Notes under the pieces: model-generated | Seen by the model: only the letters and a program-made list of their open reading frames with translations | Databases searched by the model: none | What the model was told of the DNA's origin: nothing | Made by a program: the position numbers and the translations under genes | Shown here: one piece after another, positions 28,771 to 39,356 of the stretch | How the letters are laid out: each line of letters begins with the position of its first letter | Position numbering within the stretch: the stretch's first letter is position 1 | Source of the DNA: Actinomycetospora lemnae | Lineage (GTDB): Bacteria; Actinomycetota; Actinomycetes; Mycobacteriales; Pseudonocardiaceae | DNA: 64,000 nt | Direction: 5' to 3' | NCBI RefSeq assembly: GCF_028737315.1 | Contig: NZ_JAQZAO010000011.1 | Location: 1-64,000, forward strand

Positions 28771-30219
28771 TCAGATGCGGGACAACCGCGTCAGCAGGAC
28801 GCTCGACGGGACGGGGTGCGCCCCCGCGCGGCGCACCGACTCCACGACCGCGCGGTCCGAGGTCACCACCACCAGCGGCCGGCCCTCCGGCTCGGCGCCC
28901 ACCAGCGAGCGGATGAGGTCGTCGGCGAGCACCCCGGGGTCGCTGAACAGCACCCGCACCCCGCGCAGCGAGTGCGTCGGCACCCCCGTGACCCCGGCGC
29001 CGTCGAACACGAGCGTCGTCTCGGCCCCCGTCCGCGCGGTCAGGGGCGCGAGGGCCGCGACGAGGCGTTCGCGCTGGGTGGCGAGCGGGAGCTCCGGCCA
29101 GCCGGTCTTCGTGACGTTGTAGCCGTCGACGACCAGGTGCACCTCGGGCAGCGCGAGCAGCCGGTCGAGGGCGGCGGGGTCGGTGACCCTGGCCTTCGGC
29201 GACGCCGCGGACCCGGCGCCGACCAGCTCGGCGGGGCGGACGCCGGCGTCGACCCGGCGCAGCCCGAGCTCCTGGCGTAGGCCCTCGGCGGCGCCCGCGA
29301 CGGTGTCGACGAGCAGCGCGAGCCGGGCGTCGTCGGCGCGCCGGGCCTCCACCGACGCCCGACGGGCGCTCGCGAGGTCGTCGGCGGCGCGCCGGGCCCG
29401 GTCGTCGGCGGCCGCGGCGAGCTCGCGCTGGCGGTCGCGGTCGCGCCGCAGCTCCTCGAGCTCGGCGCGCAGCCCGCCGTCGCCGGCCTCCGCGGCGGCG
29501 CGCAGCGCGGCGGCCTCGTCCTCGGCCCGGCGGACCCGCACGCCCTGGTCGCGCAGGCGCGCCCGCAGCTTGGCGACCTCCTCGCGACCCTCCTCGGCCG
29601 CCGCGTCGACGGCGGCACGCGCCGCGTCCCGCTCGGCGGTGAGCCGGTCGACCTCGGCCTCGAGCCGCTCGGCACGCGCGACCGCCGCGTCCCGCTCCGC
29701 CCGGGCCCGACCGGCGTCGGCGCGCTCGCCCACGTCGCGGACCAGCCCCGATCCCTCCTCCCGGCCCTCGAGCACGGCGACGGCGGCCGCGTGCACCGGG
29801 TCGGGCACCGGCGGCTGCCAATCCCCCGGACGCTCCTCGGCCCACCACCCGACGACCTGGGCGGCGAACCCCCCGGACGTGCCCAGCGCCCCGAGCAGCG
29901 GCCCGGCGCCCACGCGGGCGCGCTTGGCCGGCGCGAAGCGGGCGACCGGCCGCACCGGCGGCGGCAGCTCGGTGACCGGCAGGTTCCCGACGGCCACCGC
30001 CACCAGCTCGGCCACCCTCGCCCGCACGGCCTCGGGCGCGGCCTCGAGCAGCCGGACCCGCACCGCGGCCCGGACGGCGTCGTCGCCGGGGTCCGGCTCG
30101 GGGTCCGTCCCGCCCGGAGTCCCGCCCGAAGTCCCGCCCGAAGTCTCGCCCGAAGGCTCCCCCGACCCGTCCAGGGCAGCGGGCGGCACGACCTCCCCGT
30201 CGCCGCCGCCCTCGCTCAT
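28771..30219 (-). CDS. NYN-domain (YacP-like) protein with long coiled coil
   Basis: 482 residues. N-terminus is disordered with SGGTSGGTPGGT repeats; residues 47-140 form a helical domain; about 155-320 is a long Ala/Arg/Glu coiled coil; the C-terminal 150 residues carry VHLVVDGYNVTKTGWP, TTLVFDGAGVTG, DDLIRSLVG and LVVVTSDRAVV, the acidic PIN-like NYN active site, so it is a likely RNA-processing nuclease. Full acid set (Asp in VVDGYN, VFDG, SDP/DDL, TSDR) is present. Divergent from the DnaQ/UvrC-like gene with 94 bp between starts. ATG start. Confidence 0.87.
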   Translation of the reverse strand: MSEGGGDGEVVPPAALDGSGEPSGETSGGTSGGTPGGTDPEPDPGDDAVRAAVRVRLLEAAPEAVRARVAELVAVAVGNLPVTELPPPVRPVARFAPAKRARVGAGPLLGALGTSGGFAAQVVGWWAEERPGDWQPPVPDPVHAAAVAVLEGREEGSGLVRDVGERADAGRARAERDAAVARAERLEAEVDRLTAERDAARAAVDAAAEEGREEVAKLRARLRDQGVRVRRAEDEAAALRAAAEAGDGGLRAELEELRRDRDRQRELAAAADDRARRAADDLASARRASVEARRADDARLALLVDTVAGAAEGLRQELGLRRVDAGVRPAELVGAGSAASPKARVTDPAALDRLLALPEVHLVVDGYNVTKTGWPELPLATQRERLVAALAPLTARTGAETTLVFDGAGVTGVPTHSLRGVRVLFSDPGVLADDLIRSLVGAEPEGRPLVVVTSDRAVVESVRRAGAHPVPSSVLLTRLSRI

Positions 30220-30313
30220 GACCGGTGAGGCTAGACCCGCGGCGCCCGGCGGACCGGGTCGCGAGCGCGCGCGGACGGGGGCTGTCGGGGGTGGGTCCTA
30301 GCGTCCGCCGGCG

Positions 30314-32065
30314 ATGGACGTCCCCGCCCGTCCGGTCACCGGCCCGGACCCCCAGCTCTCGTTCGGCGAGCTCGGCACGCCGCTGTCGGCGGTGACGTTC
30401 GTGGTGCTCGACCTCGAGACCACGGGCGGCCCGCCGGACTCGGACGCGATCACCGAGATCGGGGCGGTCAAGGTGCGCGGCGGGGAGGTGGTCGGCGAGT
30501 TCGCGACGCTCGTCGATCCGGGCGTGGCGGTGCCCCCGCAGATCGTCCAGCTGACCGGCATCACCACGGCGATGGTGCGCGACGCCCCCCGCCTGCCCGC
30601 CGTGCTCGGCGCGTTCCTGGAGTTCTGCGCGGGCGCGGTGCTCGTCGCCCACAACGCCCCGTTCGACATCGGCCACCTGCGCGCCGCCTGCCGGCGCCAC
30701 GGCCCGCCGTGGGCGCGCCCCGCGGTCGTCTGCACCGCGCGGCTGGGCCGGCGGGTGCTCACCCGCGAGGAGGCCCCGTCGTGCCGCCTCTCCGCGCTCG
30801 CGACCCTCTTCCGCGCGCGGACCCGCCCGATCCACCGCGCCCTCGACGACGCGAAGGCCACCGTCGACGTCCTGCACGGGCTGCTCGAACGCGTCGGTGG
30901 GCGCGGGGTCTCGACGCTCGAGGACCTCCTGGCGCTCCAGGTCGAGGTCAGCCCGGCGCAGCGCGCCAAGCGCCACCTCGCCGACGCCGTGCCCGAGGAG
31001 CCCGGGGTGTACCTCTTCCGCGGCCCCGGCGACGAGGTGCTCTACGTCGGCACCAGCGGCGACCTGCGCCGACGGGTGCGGTCCTACTTCACCGGCGGCG
31101 ACAAGCGGGCGCGCATGAAGGAGATGATCGGCCTCGTCGAGCGCGTCGACTGGGTCGTCTGCTCGAACGCGCTGGAGGCCGAGGTCCGCGAGCTGCGCCT
31201 GCTCGCCGGGCACGCGCCGCGCTACAACCGCCGCTCGCGCTTCCCCCACCGCGGCTGGTGGGTCGCGCTCACCGACGAGCCGTTCCCGCGCCTGTCGGTG
31301 GTGCGCACACCCCGCGCCGACGCCGTGGGACCGTTCGGGCGTCGGCCGGACGCCGTCCGCGCGGTCGAGGCACTGCAGGACGCGCTGCCGCTGCGCCCGT
31401 GCACCCAGCGAATCCCGGCGCGGGGGGCGGCGGGCACGCCGTGCGCGCTGCACGAGATGGGCCGCTGCGCCGCGCCGTGCGCCGGCCACCTCGACGTCGA
31501 GGCCTACCGGCCGGTGGTCGCGGACGCCCGGGCGCTGGTCCGGGGCGCCGACGACGCCGGGCTGCGCCGCCTGTCGACGACGGTCGGCGAGCTCGCGGCG
31601 GCCGAGCGCTTCGAGGACGCCGCCGCGCACCGCGACCGCCTCGCCGACCTGGCCGCCGCGCTCGGCCGGGTCCAGCGGCTGTCCGCGGTCGCCGCGGCGC
31701 CGGAGATGATCGCGGCGCGGCCGGACGGGGCGCGCGGGTGGGATCTCGCCGTCGTGCGTCACGGCCGCCTCGCCAACGCCGGGCGCGCGCGGCGGGGGAC
31801 GCCGCCGATGCCCGTGGTCGAGGCGCTGGTCGCCTCGGCCGAGACCGTGCTGCCCGGCGAGGGGCCGCTGCGGGGTGCGCCGCCCGAGGAGGTCGCCGTC
31901 GTCACCCGGTGGCTCGAGCGTCCGGGCACGCGCATGGTCCGTACGACGACGCCGTGGGCGATGCCCGCCGCCGGTGCCGGGGCGTGGGCCGACTGGGTCG
32001 GGCGCGCCCGGGAGGCGCGCCGCGGCGCGGGCGAGGCGGTGAGCGCGCCGGGCGAGCCGCCCTAG
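30314..32065 (+). CDS. DEDD exonuclease / UvrC-N-like nuclease fusion (Rv2191 type)
   Basis: 583 residues. Residues 25-195 are a DnaQ-like 3'-5' exonuclease (VVLDLETTG, VAHNAPFDIGHLRAA, HRALDDAKAT). Residues 220-300 are a GIY-YIG domain (PGVYLFRGPGDEVLYVGTS, NALEAEVRELRLLAGHAPRYN) with the UvrC Cys-rich segment GTPCALHEMGRCAAPC after it. The C-terminal UvrC endonuclease and helix-hairpin-helix modules are absent, as in E. coli Cho. The same fusion occurs as Rv2191. A role in nucleotide-excision or damage processing is probable. ATG start. Confidence 0.9.
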   Translation: MDVPARPVTGPDPQLSFGELGTPLSAVTFVVLDLETTGGPPDSDAITEIGAVKVRGGEVVGEFATLVDPGVAVPPQIVQLTGITTAMVRDAPRLPAVLGAFLEFCAGAVLVAHNAPFDIGHLRAACRRHGPPWARPAVVCTARLGRRVLTREEAPSCRLSALATLFRARTRPIHRALDDAKATVDVLHGLLERVGGRGVSTLEDLLALQVEVSPAQRAKRHLADAVPEEPGVYLFRGPGDEVLYVGTSGDLRRRVRSYFTGGDKRARMKEMIGLVERVDWVVCSNALEAEVRELRLLAGHAPRYNRRSRFPHRGWWVALTDEPFPRLSVVRTPRADAVGPFGRRPDAVRAVEALQDALPLRPCTQRIPARGAAGTPCALHEMGRCAAPCAGHLDVEAYRPVVADARALVRGADDAGLRRLSTTVGELAAAERFEDAAAHRDRLADLAAALGRVQRLSAVAAAPEMIAARPDGARGWDLAVVRHGRLANAGRARRGTPPMPVVEALVASAETVLPGEGPLRGAPPEEVAVVTRWLERPGTRMVRTTTPWAMPAAGAGAWADWVGRAREARRGAGEAVSAPGEPP

Positions 32066-32068
32066 ACT
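32063..32068 (+). promoter_or_regulatory. Putative -10 box of the AsnC-domain gene
   Basis: TAGACT overlaps the TAG stop of the preceding gene and would start a leader of about 55 nt carrying GAGGAG before the GTG at 32130. No clear -35 is seen. Confidence 0.35.
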
Positions 32069-32129
32069 CCCCCGCACCCGGGGACCGCCGGTCCCGTCGA
32101 ACGACCCACCGACGCGACGAGGAGCACCC

Positions 32130-32408
32130 GTGATCACGGCCTTCGTGCTGGTCCACGCCGACGCCGACCGCATCCCCGAGACCGCCCAGGCCATCGCCGA
32201 CCTCCCCGGCGTCGCCGAGGTCTACTCCTGTGCGGGCGACGTCGACCTCGTGGCGGTGGTCCGGGTGCCCGAGCACGAGCAGCTCGCCGACGCCATCGCC
32301 GGCGGGCTGTCGAAGGTGGACGGCGTGCAGAGCACCACCACCCACATCGCGTTCCGCAGCTACTCGTCGCAGGACGAGGCCTCGGCCTTCTCCGTGGGCC
32401 TCGACTAG
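32130..32408 (+). CDS. Lrp/AsnC effector-domain-only protein
   Basis: 92 residues forming only the RAM (ligand-binding) domain of Lrp/AsnC regulators: ITAFVLVHADADRIPETA, GVAEVYSCAGDVDLVAVVR and GVQSTTTHIAF. No DNA-binding helix-turn-helix is present. Such stand-alone RAM proteins assemble as rings and may bind amino acids. It sits beside trpD (convergent, 7-bp gap), so a link to amino-acid supply is tempting but unproven. GTG start with GACGAGGAG upstream. Confidence 0.88.
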   Translation: MITAFVLVHADADRIPETAQAIADLPGVAEVYSCAGDVDLVAVVRVPEHEQLADAIAGGLSKVDGVQSTTTHIAFRSYSSQDEASAFSVGLD

Positions 32409-32415
32409 GGCGAGC

Positions 32416-33471
32416 TCAGCCCCGCACCCGGCGGGCGACCTCGGACCAGCGCTCGAGCAGCGTCGTCGCGGCCCCGGAGTCGACCGCCTCGGCGGCCCGG
32501 CGCCGGCCCTCGGCCACGCCGGCGTGCAGATCGGTCATCGCGGTGCCGGTGACGGCCTCGTCGTAGGCGGCGAGCGCCGCGCCCGCGTTGAGCAGCACCG
32601 CGTCCCGGACGGGCCCGGGCTCGCCGGCGAACACCGCGCGGGCCACCGACGCGTTGTGCGCGGCGTCGCCGCCGCGCAGGTCGCCCGGCCCGGACACGGG
32701 CACGTCGAGCGTGGTCGGGTCGAGCGTCTCCACCCGCACCCCGCCCGGGCCGGCGTGCCAGACGGTGGTGGTGGTGGCCGTGGTGACCTCGTCGAGCCCG
32801 TCGTCACCCCGGACGACCACGGCCCGGTCGCCCCGCGCGGCGAGCACCTCGGCGAGGATCGGCGCGAACCGCACGTCGGCGCACCCGACGAGCGCGGCGC
32901 CGGGCCGCGCCGGGTTGGTCAGCGGCCCGAGCAGGTTGAACGCCGTCGGGACGCCGAGCTGGCCGCGGACCGGGCCGGCGTGGCGCATGGCGGGGTGGAA
33001 CACCTGGGCGAAGCAGAACCCGATCCCGACCTCGTCCACGCAGCGCGCGACCGCCTCCGGCCCGAGGTCCACGGGCACGCCGAGCGCCTCGAGCACGTCC
33101 ACCGACCCGCTCTGCGACGACGCCGCGCGCCCGCCGTGCTTGACCACCCGCGCCCCGGCCGCCGCCATGACCACCGCGGCCATGGTCGAGATGTTGACCG
33201 TGTGCGCCCCGTCGCCGCCGGTGCCGACGATGTCGACGACCGGCCCCGGGACCTCGACCCGCCGGGCGTGGGCGAGCATCGCCGTCGCCAGGCCCGCGAC
33301 CTCGGGGGCCGTCTCCCCCTTGGCGCGCAGCGCGACGACGAACCCGGCGACCTGCGCGGGCGACGCCTCGCCGGACATCACCTGGTCCATGGCCCACTCG
33401 GTCTCGTCCGCGGCAAGGTCCTGCCCCGCGAGCAGGCGCCCGAGCAGCCCGGGCCAGCTCGGTGCGGTCAC
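32416..33471 (-). CDS. trpD: Anthranilate phosphoribosyltransferase
   Basis: Transfers ribosyl phosphate from PRPP to anthranilate in tryptophan synthesis. 351 residues: [21 protein letters not shown] (PRPP loop), [23 protein letters not shown] and [26 protein letters not shown] carry the substrate sites; all are intact. GTG start overlaps the stop of the receiver-like gene by 4 bp. It lies apart from other trp genes, as in M. tuberculosis (Rv2192c). No leader-peptide attenuator is visible. Confidence 0.95.
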   Translation of the reverse strand: MTAPSWPGLLGRLLAGQDLAADETEWAMDQVMSGEASPAQVAGFVVALRAKGETAPEVAGLATAMLAHARRVEVPGPVVDIVGTGGDGAHTVNISTMAAVVMAAAGARVVKHGGRAASSQSGSVDVLEALGVPVDLGPEAVARCVDEVGIGFCFAQVFHPAMRHAGPVRGQLGVPTAFNLLGPLTNPARPGAALVGCADVRFAPILAEVLAARGDRAVVVRGDDGLDEVTTATTTTVWHAGPGGVRVETLDPTTLDVPVSGPGDLRGGDAAHNASVARAVFAGEPGPVRDAVLLNAGAALAAYDEAVTGTAMTDLHAGVAEGRRRAAEAVDSGAATTLLERWSEVARRVRG

Positions 33472-33884
33472 CCGCGGACGGCGGGACGAGCGCGCTCGCG
33501 CAGCACGGTGGCGACCGTCTCGGCCGCGGTCAAAGGGTCGAGCGGCTGGACCAGCACGGCGTCGGCCTGCGACCACGTCGCGAGCCAGTGGTCGTCCCGG
33601 CGGCGGACGACGACGATCACCGGCGGCGGGTCGTCGCTCTCGTTCTTGAGCTGGCGGCACACGCCCATCCCGCCGGTGGGCTGCGCCTCGCCGTCGAGCA
33701 CGGCGAGGTCGATCTCGCCCGCGTCGGCGGCGCCGAGCACCTCCGCCACGCTGCTCGCCTCGACGAACCGCAGCCGCGGCAGGTCCGGGGCGGGGCGGCG
33801 GCCGACGGCGCCGGCGATCGCCTCGCGGACCTCCGGGCGATGGCTCATGACCACGACGGTGAGCGTGGTCGCCGGGGCGGTCAT
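33468..33884 (-). CDS. Degenerate response-regulator receiver protein
   Basis: 138 residues with a single receiver-like domain and no output domain. [20 protein letters not shown] takes the place of strand 1 but the paired acids are missing (SHRP), [20 protein letters not shown] keeps an Asp at the phospho-acceptor position, and the conserved Lys near strand 5 is Gln (VLVQPLDP). It is therefore probably a pseudo-receiver. ATG 33884 lies 7 nt after GGGGGAG; the frame is open 66 bp further. Translationally coupled to trpD. Confidence 0.75.
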   Translation of the reverse strand: MTAPATTLTVVVMSHRPEVREAIAGAVGRRPAPDLPRLRFVEASSVAEVLGAADAGEIDLAVLDGEAQPTGGMGVCRQLKNESDDPPPVIVVVRRRDDHWLATWSQADAVLVQPLDPLTAAETVATVLRERARPAVRG

Positions 33885-34190
33885 CGGGGGGCTCCCCCGG
33901 TCTGCCTGCCGGTCTCGCGCGTCCCGGCTCCGCTGCGCTCCCTGTCCCACATGCGCCGGATGCTAGCGGTCGGCACGCACGGTCACGACCACGAGCCGGG
34001 CACCGGCACGGCCGTCCCGCAGACGGTTCACCGACCGGTACGACGACCCGACGTACGACGGCGGGTAGGAGAACCCGCAGGTGAGGGGCGGTGCAGGTCG
34101 GCGCGGGTCCGCACCCCGCCGCGGCGGCGGTCGCCGACCGACACGACCACGCCTCGCCCCAGCGGGCTGGTGTCGGCCGGAGGTGTCATC
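33885..34190. other. Divergent intergenic region upstream of ctaE
   Basis: 306 bp between the leftward receiver gene and ctaE; it should hold promoters for the trpD pair and for the ctaE-qcrCAB operon. A direct repeat of about 9 bp (ACGACGACCCG/ACGTACGACG) near 34040-34060 and TAGGAG at 34067 are the only patterns seen; no operator is recognised. Confidence 0.45.
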
Positions 34191-34811
34191 ATGACGCCCG
34201 TGACGACCGCCCAGGGTGCGCCGGCGCCTTCCTTCAGCGCGAGGATTCACTCCCTCAACCGGCCCAACGTCGTGAGCGTGGGGACCATCATCTGGCTCTC
34301 CAGCGAGCTGATGTTCTTCGCCGGGCTGTTCGCCATGTACTTCGTCGCGCGGGCGAACGCCGAGGAGTGGCCGCCGCCGCCCACCGAGCTCGACGTCCCG
34401 TACGCGCTGGTGAACACCATCATCCTGGTGGCCTCGTCGTTCACCTGTCAGTACGGCGTGTTCGCCGCCGAGCGCGGCGACGTCTTCGGTCTGCGGCGCT
34501 GGTACGCCATCACGTTCGTGATGGGCCTGATCTTCGTGCTCGGCCAGGTCGTCGAGTACCACACGCTGGTCACCGAGCACGCGACGACGATCTCGAGCAG
34601 CTCCTACGGCTCGGTCTTCTACATCACGACCGGTTTCCACGCCCTCCATGTCACGGGCGGCCTCATCGCCTTCGTCCTGTTGGTGGCGAGGACGTTCCTC
34701 AGTCGGTTCACCCCGGCGCAGGCGACCGCCGCCATCGTCGTCTCGTACTACTGGCACTTCGTGGACGTCGTCTGGATCGGCCTGTTCGCCGTCATCTACT
34801 TCATCCGCTGA
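34191..34811 (+). CDS. ctaE: Cytochrome c oxidase subunit III (aa3-type)
   Basis: 206 residues with five predicted membrane helices, the short actinobacterial form. [33 protein letters not shown] and [21 protein letters not shown] are subunit III signatures. It belongs to the bcc-aa3 supercomplex in the cytoplasmic membrane. ATG 34191 follows GGAGG by 7 nt. First gene of the ctaE-qcrC-qcrA-qcrB operon, in the order of Rv2193-Rv2196; its stop overlaps a possible qcrC start (TGATG). Confidence 0.95.
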   Translation: MTPVTTAQGAPAPSFSARIHSLNRPNVVSVGTIIWLSSELMFFAGLFAMYFVARANAEEWPPPPTELDVPYALVNTIILVASSFTCQYGVFAAERGDVFGLRRWYAITFVMGLIFVLGQVVEYHTLVTEHATTISSSSYGSVFYITTGFHALHVTGGLIAFVLLVARTFLSRFTPAQATAAIVVSYYWHFVDVVWIGLFAVIYFIR

Positions 34812-34888
34812 TGGCCAGCACGGACGACACCCCGCACGACCGCCAGGACCACCACCCACGGCGAGGAGAGCTCGAGGTTGGGCACCCG

Positions 34889-35716
34889 ATGACTGACGAG
34901 AAGCCCCGCCCCGCCCGTACCCGGGCACGGCGCGGGTCGAAGATGCGCCGGCGCCTGTCCGGGCTGCTCGCGCTGGGCGTGGCGCTGGTGGCCGTCGGCG
35001 GCCTCTACACGGTGTTCACCCCGCAGCCCGACCAGGCCGTCGCCGCCGACCCCGCGATCGTCCGCGAGGGTCAGCAGATCTACGACAACTCCTGCATCAC
35101 CTGCCACGGCACCAACCTGCAGGGCGTGCAGGGGCGCGGTCCCAGCCTCATCGGCGTCGGCGAGGCCTCGGTCTACTACCAGGTCTCGACGGGCCGCATG
35201 CCGCTCGCGGCCCAGGGTGCGGCGGCGGAGCGCAAGCCCCCGCGCTTCAACGAGGCCCAGATCGACGCCCTCGGGGCGTTCATCCAGGCCAACGGCGGCG
35301 GACCGCAGACGCCGGTGGTCGCCAGCGGCGAGGAGCTGCGCGGCGAGGACATCGGGCGCGGTGGCGAGCTCTTCCGGCTCAACTGCGCCTCCTGCCACAA
35401 CTTCACCGGCCGCGGCGGCGCGCTGTCCTCCGGCAAGTTCGCCCCGGTGCTCGACCCGGCGAGCGAGGAGCAGATCTACGCCGCGATGCTGTCGGGCCCG
35501 GCGAACATGCCGACGTTCGCCGACTCCCAGCTCTCCCCCGAGGAGAAGCGGGACATCATCGGCTACATCAAGTCGGTGTCCAGCGAGAACACCGGCGTCA
35601 ACCCGGGCGGCAACGGTCTCGGCGGCTTCGGCCCGGTGCCCGAGGGCATCGTGGCGTTCTTCGTCGGCCTCGCGGCCCTCATCGGTATCTCCCTCTGGAT
35701 CGGATCCCGCCAGTGA
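34889..35716 (+). CDS. qcrC: Cytochrome bcc complex dihaem cytochrome c subunit
   Basis: 275 residues. After a basic N-terminus and one helix (about 24-43) come two c-type haem sites, CITCH (about 69-73) and CASCH (about 166-170), with Met ligands in GRMP and ANMP, and a C-terminal anchor helix (about 248-270). Two haems allow direct electron transfer to the oxidase without soluble cytochrome c. ATG 34889 gives a length close to M. tuberculosis QcrC (280); ATG 34811, overlapping the ctaE stop, would add 26 residues and is possible. Stop overlaps qcrA (GTGA). Confidence 0.95.
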   Translation: MTDEKPRPARTRARRGSKMRRRLSGLLALGVALVAVGGLYTVFTPQPDQAVAADPAIVREGQQIYDNSCITCHGTNLQGVQGRGPSLIGVGEASVYYQVSTGRMPLAAQGAAAERKPPRFNEAQIDALGAFIQANGGGPQTPVVASGEELRGEDIGRGGELFRLNCASCHNFTGRGGALSSGKFAPVLDPASEEQIYAAMLSGPANMPTFADSQLSPEEKRDIIGYIKSVSSENTGVNPGGNGLGGFGPVPEGIVAFFVGLAALIGISLWIGSRQ

Positions 35717-36882
35717 GCACGCGCCCTGCCGACCGCGGCGCCAACGCGCCCAGCGAGCCCCACCCGACGGACGCGACGCCGCGCATCCCGTCGGACGAGG
35801 AGCTCGCCCGCATGAGCACCGACGACCTCGTCCGTCTGGGCAACCAGATCGACGACATCGAGGTCGTCTCGTCCCGTGACCGCTTCCCGGTGCCCGGCAC
35901 GCGCGCCGAGAAGCGCGCCGAGCGCCAGGTCGCGGGCTGGTTCATCCTCGCGCTGATCTCGGGGATCGCGTTCCTCATCGCCTTCATCTGGTGGCCGTGG
36001 GAGTACCGGTCGGCCACGGAGGAGGGCGCGTGGGTGTACGCGCTCTACACGCCGATCATCGGGGTCACCTTCGGCCTCTCCGTCTTCGCCGTGGGCATGG
36101 GCGTCATCGCCTACTCGAAGAAGCTGCTGCCCGAGGACCTGACGATCCAGCAGCGCCACGACGGGCGCTCGTCGGAGGTCGACCGGCGCACGGCGGCCGC
36201 GCGTCTCGTGCAGACCGGCCAGCAGTCGGGCCTCTCGCGGCGCAAGCTGATCTACCGCTCCATGGGTGCCGCGGGTGGTGTCCTGGGCCTCGGGGTGCTC
36301 GTGGCCGCGTTCGGCGGCCTGGTGAAGAACCCGTGGAAGGAGGGGCCGGACTCCGCGCTGCTCGTCACCGAGTGGAAGTCGAAGCACGGTGAGCGGGTCT
36401 ACCTGCGGAAGAACTCCGGTGTCCCCAGCGACGTCGTCCTCGTCAAGGCCGGCGACCTCGAGCCCGGCTCGATGGAGACGGTCTTCCCGTTCCGCGAGGA
36501 GGAGCGCTCCGACCCCGAGCACCTCGCCGAGGTCCTGCGGTCCGCCGACTCACCGGTCATGCTCATCCGCCTGCGCCCGAACGTGCCGGTGATCAAGCGC
36601 GAGGGCCAGCAGGACTTCAACTACGGCACGCTGTTCGCCTACTCGAAGATCTGCAGCCACATGGGGTGCCCCACGTCGCTGTACGAGGACCAGACGAACC
36701 GCATCCTCTGCCCCTGCCACCAGTCGCAGTTCCAGGCCAACGAGTACGCCAAGCCGGTCTTCGGCCCGGCTGCCCGTCCACTGGCGCAACTGCCGATCAC
36801 GGTGGACGATCAGGGTTACCTGTACGCACGCAGTGACTTCATCGAACCGGTGGGTCCGGCGTTCTGGGAGCGGAATTCATGA
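35713..36882 (+). CDS. qcrA: Cytochrome bcc complex Rieske iron-sulfur subunit
   Basis: 389 residues. Three helices (about 74-95, 109-134 and 183-203), the actinobacterial arrangement, precede the Rieske domain with CSHMGCP (about 314) and CPCHQSQF (about 333), giving two Cys and two His ligands to the 2Fe-2S cluster. It accepts electrons from menaquinol and passes them to QcrC. GTG start overlaps the qcrC stop; the stop overlaps qcrB (ATGA), so the operon is tightly coupled. Confidence 0.96.
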   Translation: MSTRPADRGANAPSEPHPTDATPRIPSDEELARMSTDDLVRLGNQIDDIEVVSSRDRFPVPGTRAEKRAERQVAGWFILALISGIAFLIAFIWWPWEYRSATEEGAWVYALYTPIIGVTFGLSVFAVGMGVIAYSKKLLPEDLTIQQRHDGRSSEVDRRTAAARLVQTGQQSGLSRRKLIYRSMGAAGGVLGLGVLVAAFGGLVKNPWKEGPDSALLVTEWKSKHGERVYLRKNSGVPSDVVLVKAGDLEPGSMETVFPFREEERSDPEHLAEVLRSADSPVMLIRLRPNVPVIKREGQQDFNYGTLFAYSKICSHMGCPTSLYEDQTNRILCPCHQSQFQANEYAKPVFGPAARPLAQLPITVDDQGYLYARSDFIEPVGPAFWERNS

Positions 36883-38561
36883 GTGCGATCACCACACCCA
36901 CCCGCAAGGGCGGCGGCCTGGCGATGAAGCTCGCCGGCACGGCCGCCGATGAGATCGACAGCCGCATCCACCCTGCCGGTCCGATCCGTCGCCAGATCAA
37001 CAAGGTCTTCCCGACGCACTGGTCCTTCATGCTCGGCGAGATCGCGATGTACAGCTTCATCGTGCTCCTGCTGTCGGGCACGTGGCTGGCGGTCTTCTAC
37101 GACCCGTCGATGGCCGAGACCACCTACGAGGGCGTCTACCCCGGCCTGCGCGGCGTCACGGTCTCCATGGCCTACGAGTCGACCGTGAACATCTCGATGG
37201 ACGTCCGCGGCGGCCTGTTCGTGCGCCAGGTGCACCACTGGTCCGCGCTGCTCTTCGTCGCCGCGATGATCGCGCACATGATGCGGACGTTCTTCACCGG
37301 AGCCTTCCGCCGCCCGCGTGAGACGAACTGGGTGCTCGGCGTCGTCCTGCTGCTCACCGGCATGATCGAGGGCTTCATCGGCTACTCGCTGCCCGACGAC
37401 CTGCTGTCCGGAACCGGCATCCGCACCGGCCTGTCGGCGATCGTCCTGTCCATCCCGGTGATCGGCACCTGGCTGCACTGGGCGATCCTCGGGGGCGAGT
37501 ACCCGGGCGACATCATCATCCCGCGCCTGTACATCGTCCACGTGTTCCTGCTGCCCGGGATCATCACCGCGGTCATCGCGGTCCACGTGGCGCTGGTGTG
37601 GTTCCAGAAGCACACCCAGTTCCCCGGGCCCGGCCGCACCGAGCGCAACGTCGTCGGCGTCCGCATCCTGCCGACGTTCGCGGCGAAGGCCGGCGGCTTC
37701 ATGGTCGTCTCGGTCGGCGCGATGGCGATCATGTCCGGCCTGTTCCAGATCAACCCGATCTGGAAGCTCGGCCCCTACGACCCGACACAGGTCTCCGCAG
37801 GCTCCCAGCCCGACTGGTACATGGGCATCTTCGACGGTGCGGTCCGCCTGTGGCCGGCGTGGGAGATGTACCTGTTCGGCCGGTACACCATCTCGGCGAT
37901 CTTCTTCCCCGCCGTGATCGGCATGGGCATCCTCACCACGCTGCTCGCGCTCTATCCGTACATCGAGCGCAAGCTGACCGGCGACGAGGCCCACCACAAC
38001 CTGCTGCAGCGCCCGCGCGACGTCCCCGTCCGCACCGCCACCGGCATGATGGCCATGTTCTTCTACTTCTGGCTCCTGCTGGCCTGCGGGAACGACATCT
38101 TCGCCTACACGTTCGACATCTCCCTGAACGTGATGACGTGGATCGGGCGCATCGGTCTGCTCGTCGGTCCGCCGATCGTGTACTTCGCGACCTACCGGAT
38201 CTGCCTGGGCCTCCAGCGCAGCGACCGCGAGGTGCTCGAGCACGGCATCGAGACGGGCCACATCAAGCGCCTGCCGCACGGCGAGTTCGTCGAGGTGCAC
38301 CAGCCCCTCGGCGGCGTCGACGACCACGGCCACGCGGTCCCGCTCGCCTACCAGGGCGCCAAGGTGCCGAAGCGCATGAACGACCTGGGCTCGGCCGGCT
38401 CGCCCCTCAAGGGCGGCTGGTTCCGTCCCGACCCGCCCGAGGAGCAGGACGCCCTCACCAGCGGATCGCACGGCGGTGACCCGCTCCAGGTCGAGCCGGG
38501 CGAGACCCGCGAGCTCGCGGGCCGTCCGGACGCGGGACGCCCCCGCGACATCCAGGAGTAG
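36879..38561 (+). CDS. qcrB: Cytochrome bcc complex cytochrome b subunit
   Basis: 560 residues. [21 protein letters not shown] and [22 protein letters not shown] hold the four haem-ligand His residues; [19 protein letters not shown] is near the quinol-oxidation site and [16 protein letters not shown] is the PEWY-like motif (here PDWY). A long hydrophilic C-terminal extension (from about 440) is typical of actinobacterial QcrB. It is the site hit by Q203-type inhibitors in mycobacteria. Last gene of the operon, followed by a strong terminator. Confidence 0.96.
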   Translation: MSAITTPTRKGGGLAMKLAGTAADEIDSRIHPAGPIRRQINKVFPTHWSFMLGEIAMYSFIVLLLSGTWLAVFYDPSMAETTYEGVYPGLRGVTVSMAYESTVNISMDVRGGLFVRQVHHWSALLFVAAMIAHMMRTFFTGAFRRPRETNWVLGVVLLLTGMIEGFIGYSLPDDLLSGTGIRTGLSAIVLSIPVIGTWLHWAILGGEYPGDIIIPRLYIVHVFLLPGIITAVIAVHVALVWFQKHTQFPGPGRTERNVVGVRILPTFAAKAGGFMVVSVGAMAIMSGLFQINPIWKLGPYDPTQVSAGSQPDWYMGIFDGAVRLWPAWEMYLFGRYTISAIFFPAVIGMGILTTLLALYPYIERKLTGDEAHHNLLQRPRDVPVRTATGMMAMFFYFWLLLACGNDIFAYTFDISLNVMTWIGRIGLLVGPPIVYFATYRICLGLQRSDREVLEHGIETGHIKRLPHGEFVEVHQPLGGVDDHGHAVPLAYQGAKVPKRMNDLGSAGSPLKGGWFRPDPPEEQDALTSGSHGGDPLQVEPGETRELAGRPDAGRPRDIQE

Positions 38562-38577
38562 GAACCAGCACGACCCT

Positions 38578-38618
38578 CGACGGGCCGGGAGCGTCAGCGC
38601 GACGCTCCCGGCCCGTCG
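38578..38618 (+). terminator. Terminator of the ctaE-qcrCAB operon
   Basis: A perfect 18-bp stem (38578-38595 with 38601-38618) and 5-nt loop, 16 bp after the qcrB stop; the foot carries no U-run. Confidence 0.85.
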
Positions 38619-38863
38619 TCGTTCCGGGCCCTGGGTCTGCTGGTCGGCGTCGTCCGGACGTTCTGCGGGCGCTGTACGGGCGCTCTGGTGAGGGCGCCTG
38701 GCGCACGGGGTGTGCCAGCGGTGCGTCCACGCTGGCGTTCAACGCCAGGATCGCCACATCCTCGATCGCGCGACACGCCGTGTGCGCCGTACCCGGCGCC
38801 GTCGCCTCCGCTCGGCTCCCGCTGAGGAGGCGACTCCTCGAGTCAGCCGGCGGCGCTCGGACC

Positions 38864-38937
38864 CGGCCCGGGCTCTGTGCCGGCCCCGGCTCTGTGTCGG
38901 CCCCGGGCTCTGTGGTCGGCCCCGGGCTCGGTGTGGG
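38864..38937. repeat. Four-unit tandem repeat
   Basis: Units of 17, 17, 19 and 21 bp with core CGGCCCCGGGCTCTGTG. It has no coding context and looks like a decaying minisatellite. Confidence 0.75.
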
Positions 38938-39283
38938 CCGGACCCGAGCCCTTGCGGCCCGCTCGACGCCTGCGGGCACGACGAGCACGACGACGTGGAC
39001 CGAGGGCGTCACCGCCTGCTCGGGACGCAGCCAAGGCGTCCCTCGCTCCCCCACCACCCGCCACTGAGCGACTCCACAGGCCGGCGACCCGAGATCACGG
39101 GCGACACCAGGCACCTCGACCCGCGTCCCGAGGTGCGTCAGGTACTCCTGATCACGGCGACGCCTCCAAGTCGCGGCGCAAGCCCCCGCCTCCAGCCGCG
39201 CCACGAGCCCCCGCGGCCCGACGACCCGGTGCTGCTCACCTCGCACAGCGCCCAGCAGCCGCCCGGACACCCTCACGGACGTC

Positions 39284-39331
39284 ACGAACGCGCCGTTCGC
39301 TCGCATAGAAGCAGCGAACAGCGCGTTCGCT
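39284..39331 (-). repeat. Dispersed palindromic repeat, compact double copy
   Basis: On the minus strand AGCGAACGCGCTGTTCGCT (39331-39313) runs into GCTTCTATGCG and a second palindrome AGCGAACGGCGCGTTCGT (39301-39284). Thus two hairpins face each other across 11 nt in the convergent qcrB/ctaF gap. Confidence 0.8.
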
Positions 39332-39356
39332 CCAAAAAGCCGCCCACAGAACGCAC

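Noticed and set aside
27032-32194. 1,720-codon leftward open frame
   Set aside because: Only its last part is the NlpC/P60 gene; the rest is antisense or out of frame with clear genes (NYN, DnaQ/UvrC-like), kept open by high GC.
38455-39306. 283-codon leftward frame in the qcrB/ctaF gap
   Set aside because: It begins inside the dispersed palindrome, contains tandem-repeat translation and runs antisense into qcrB and its terminator; no conserved motif.
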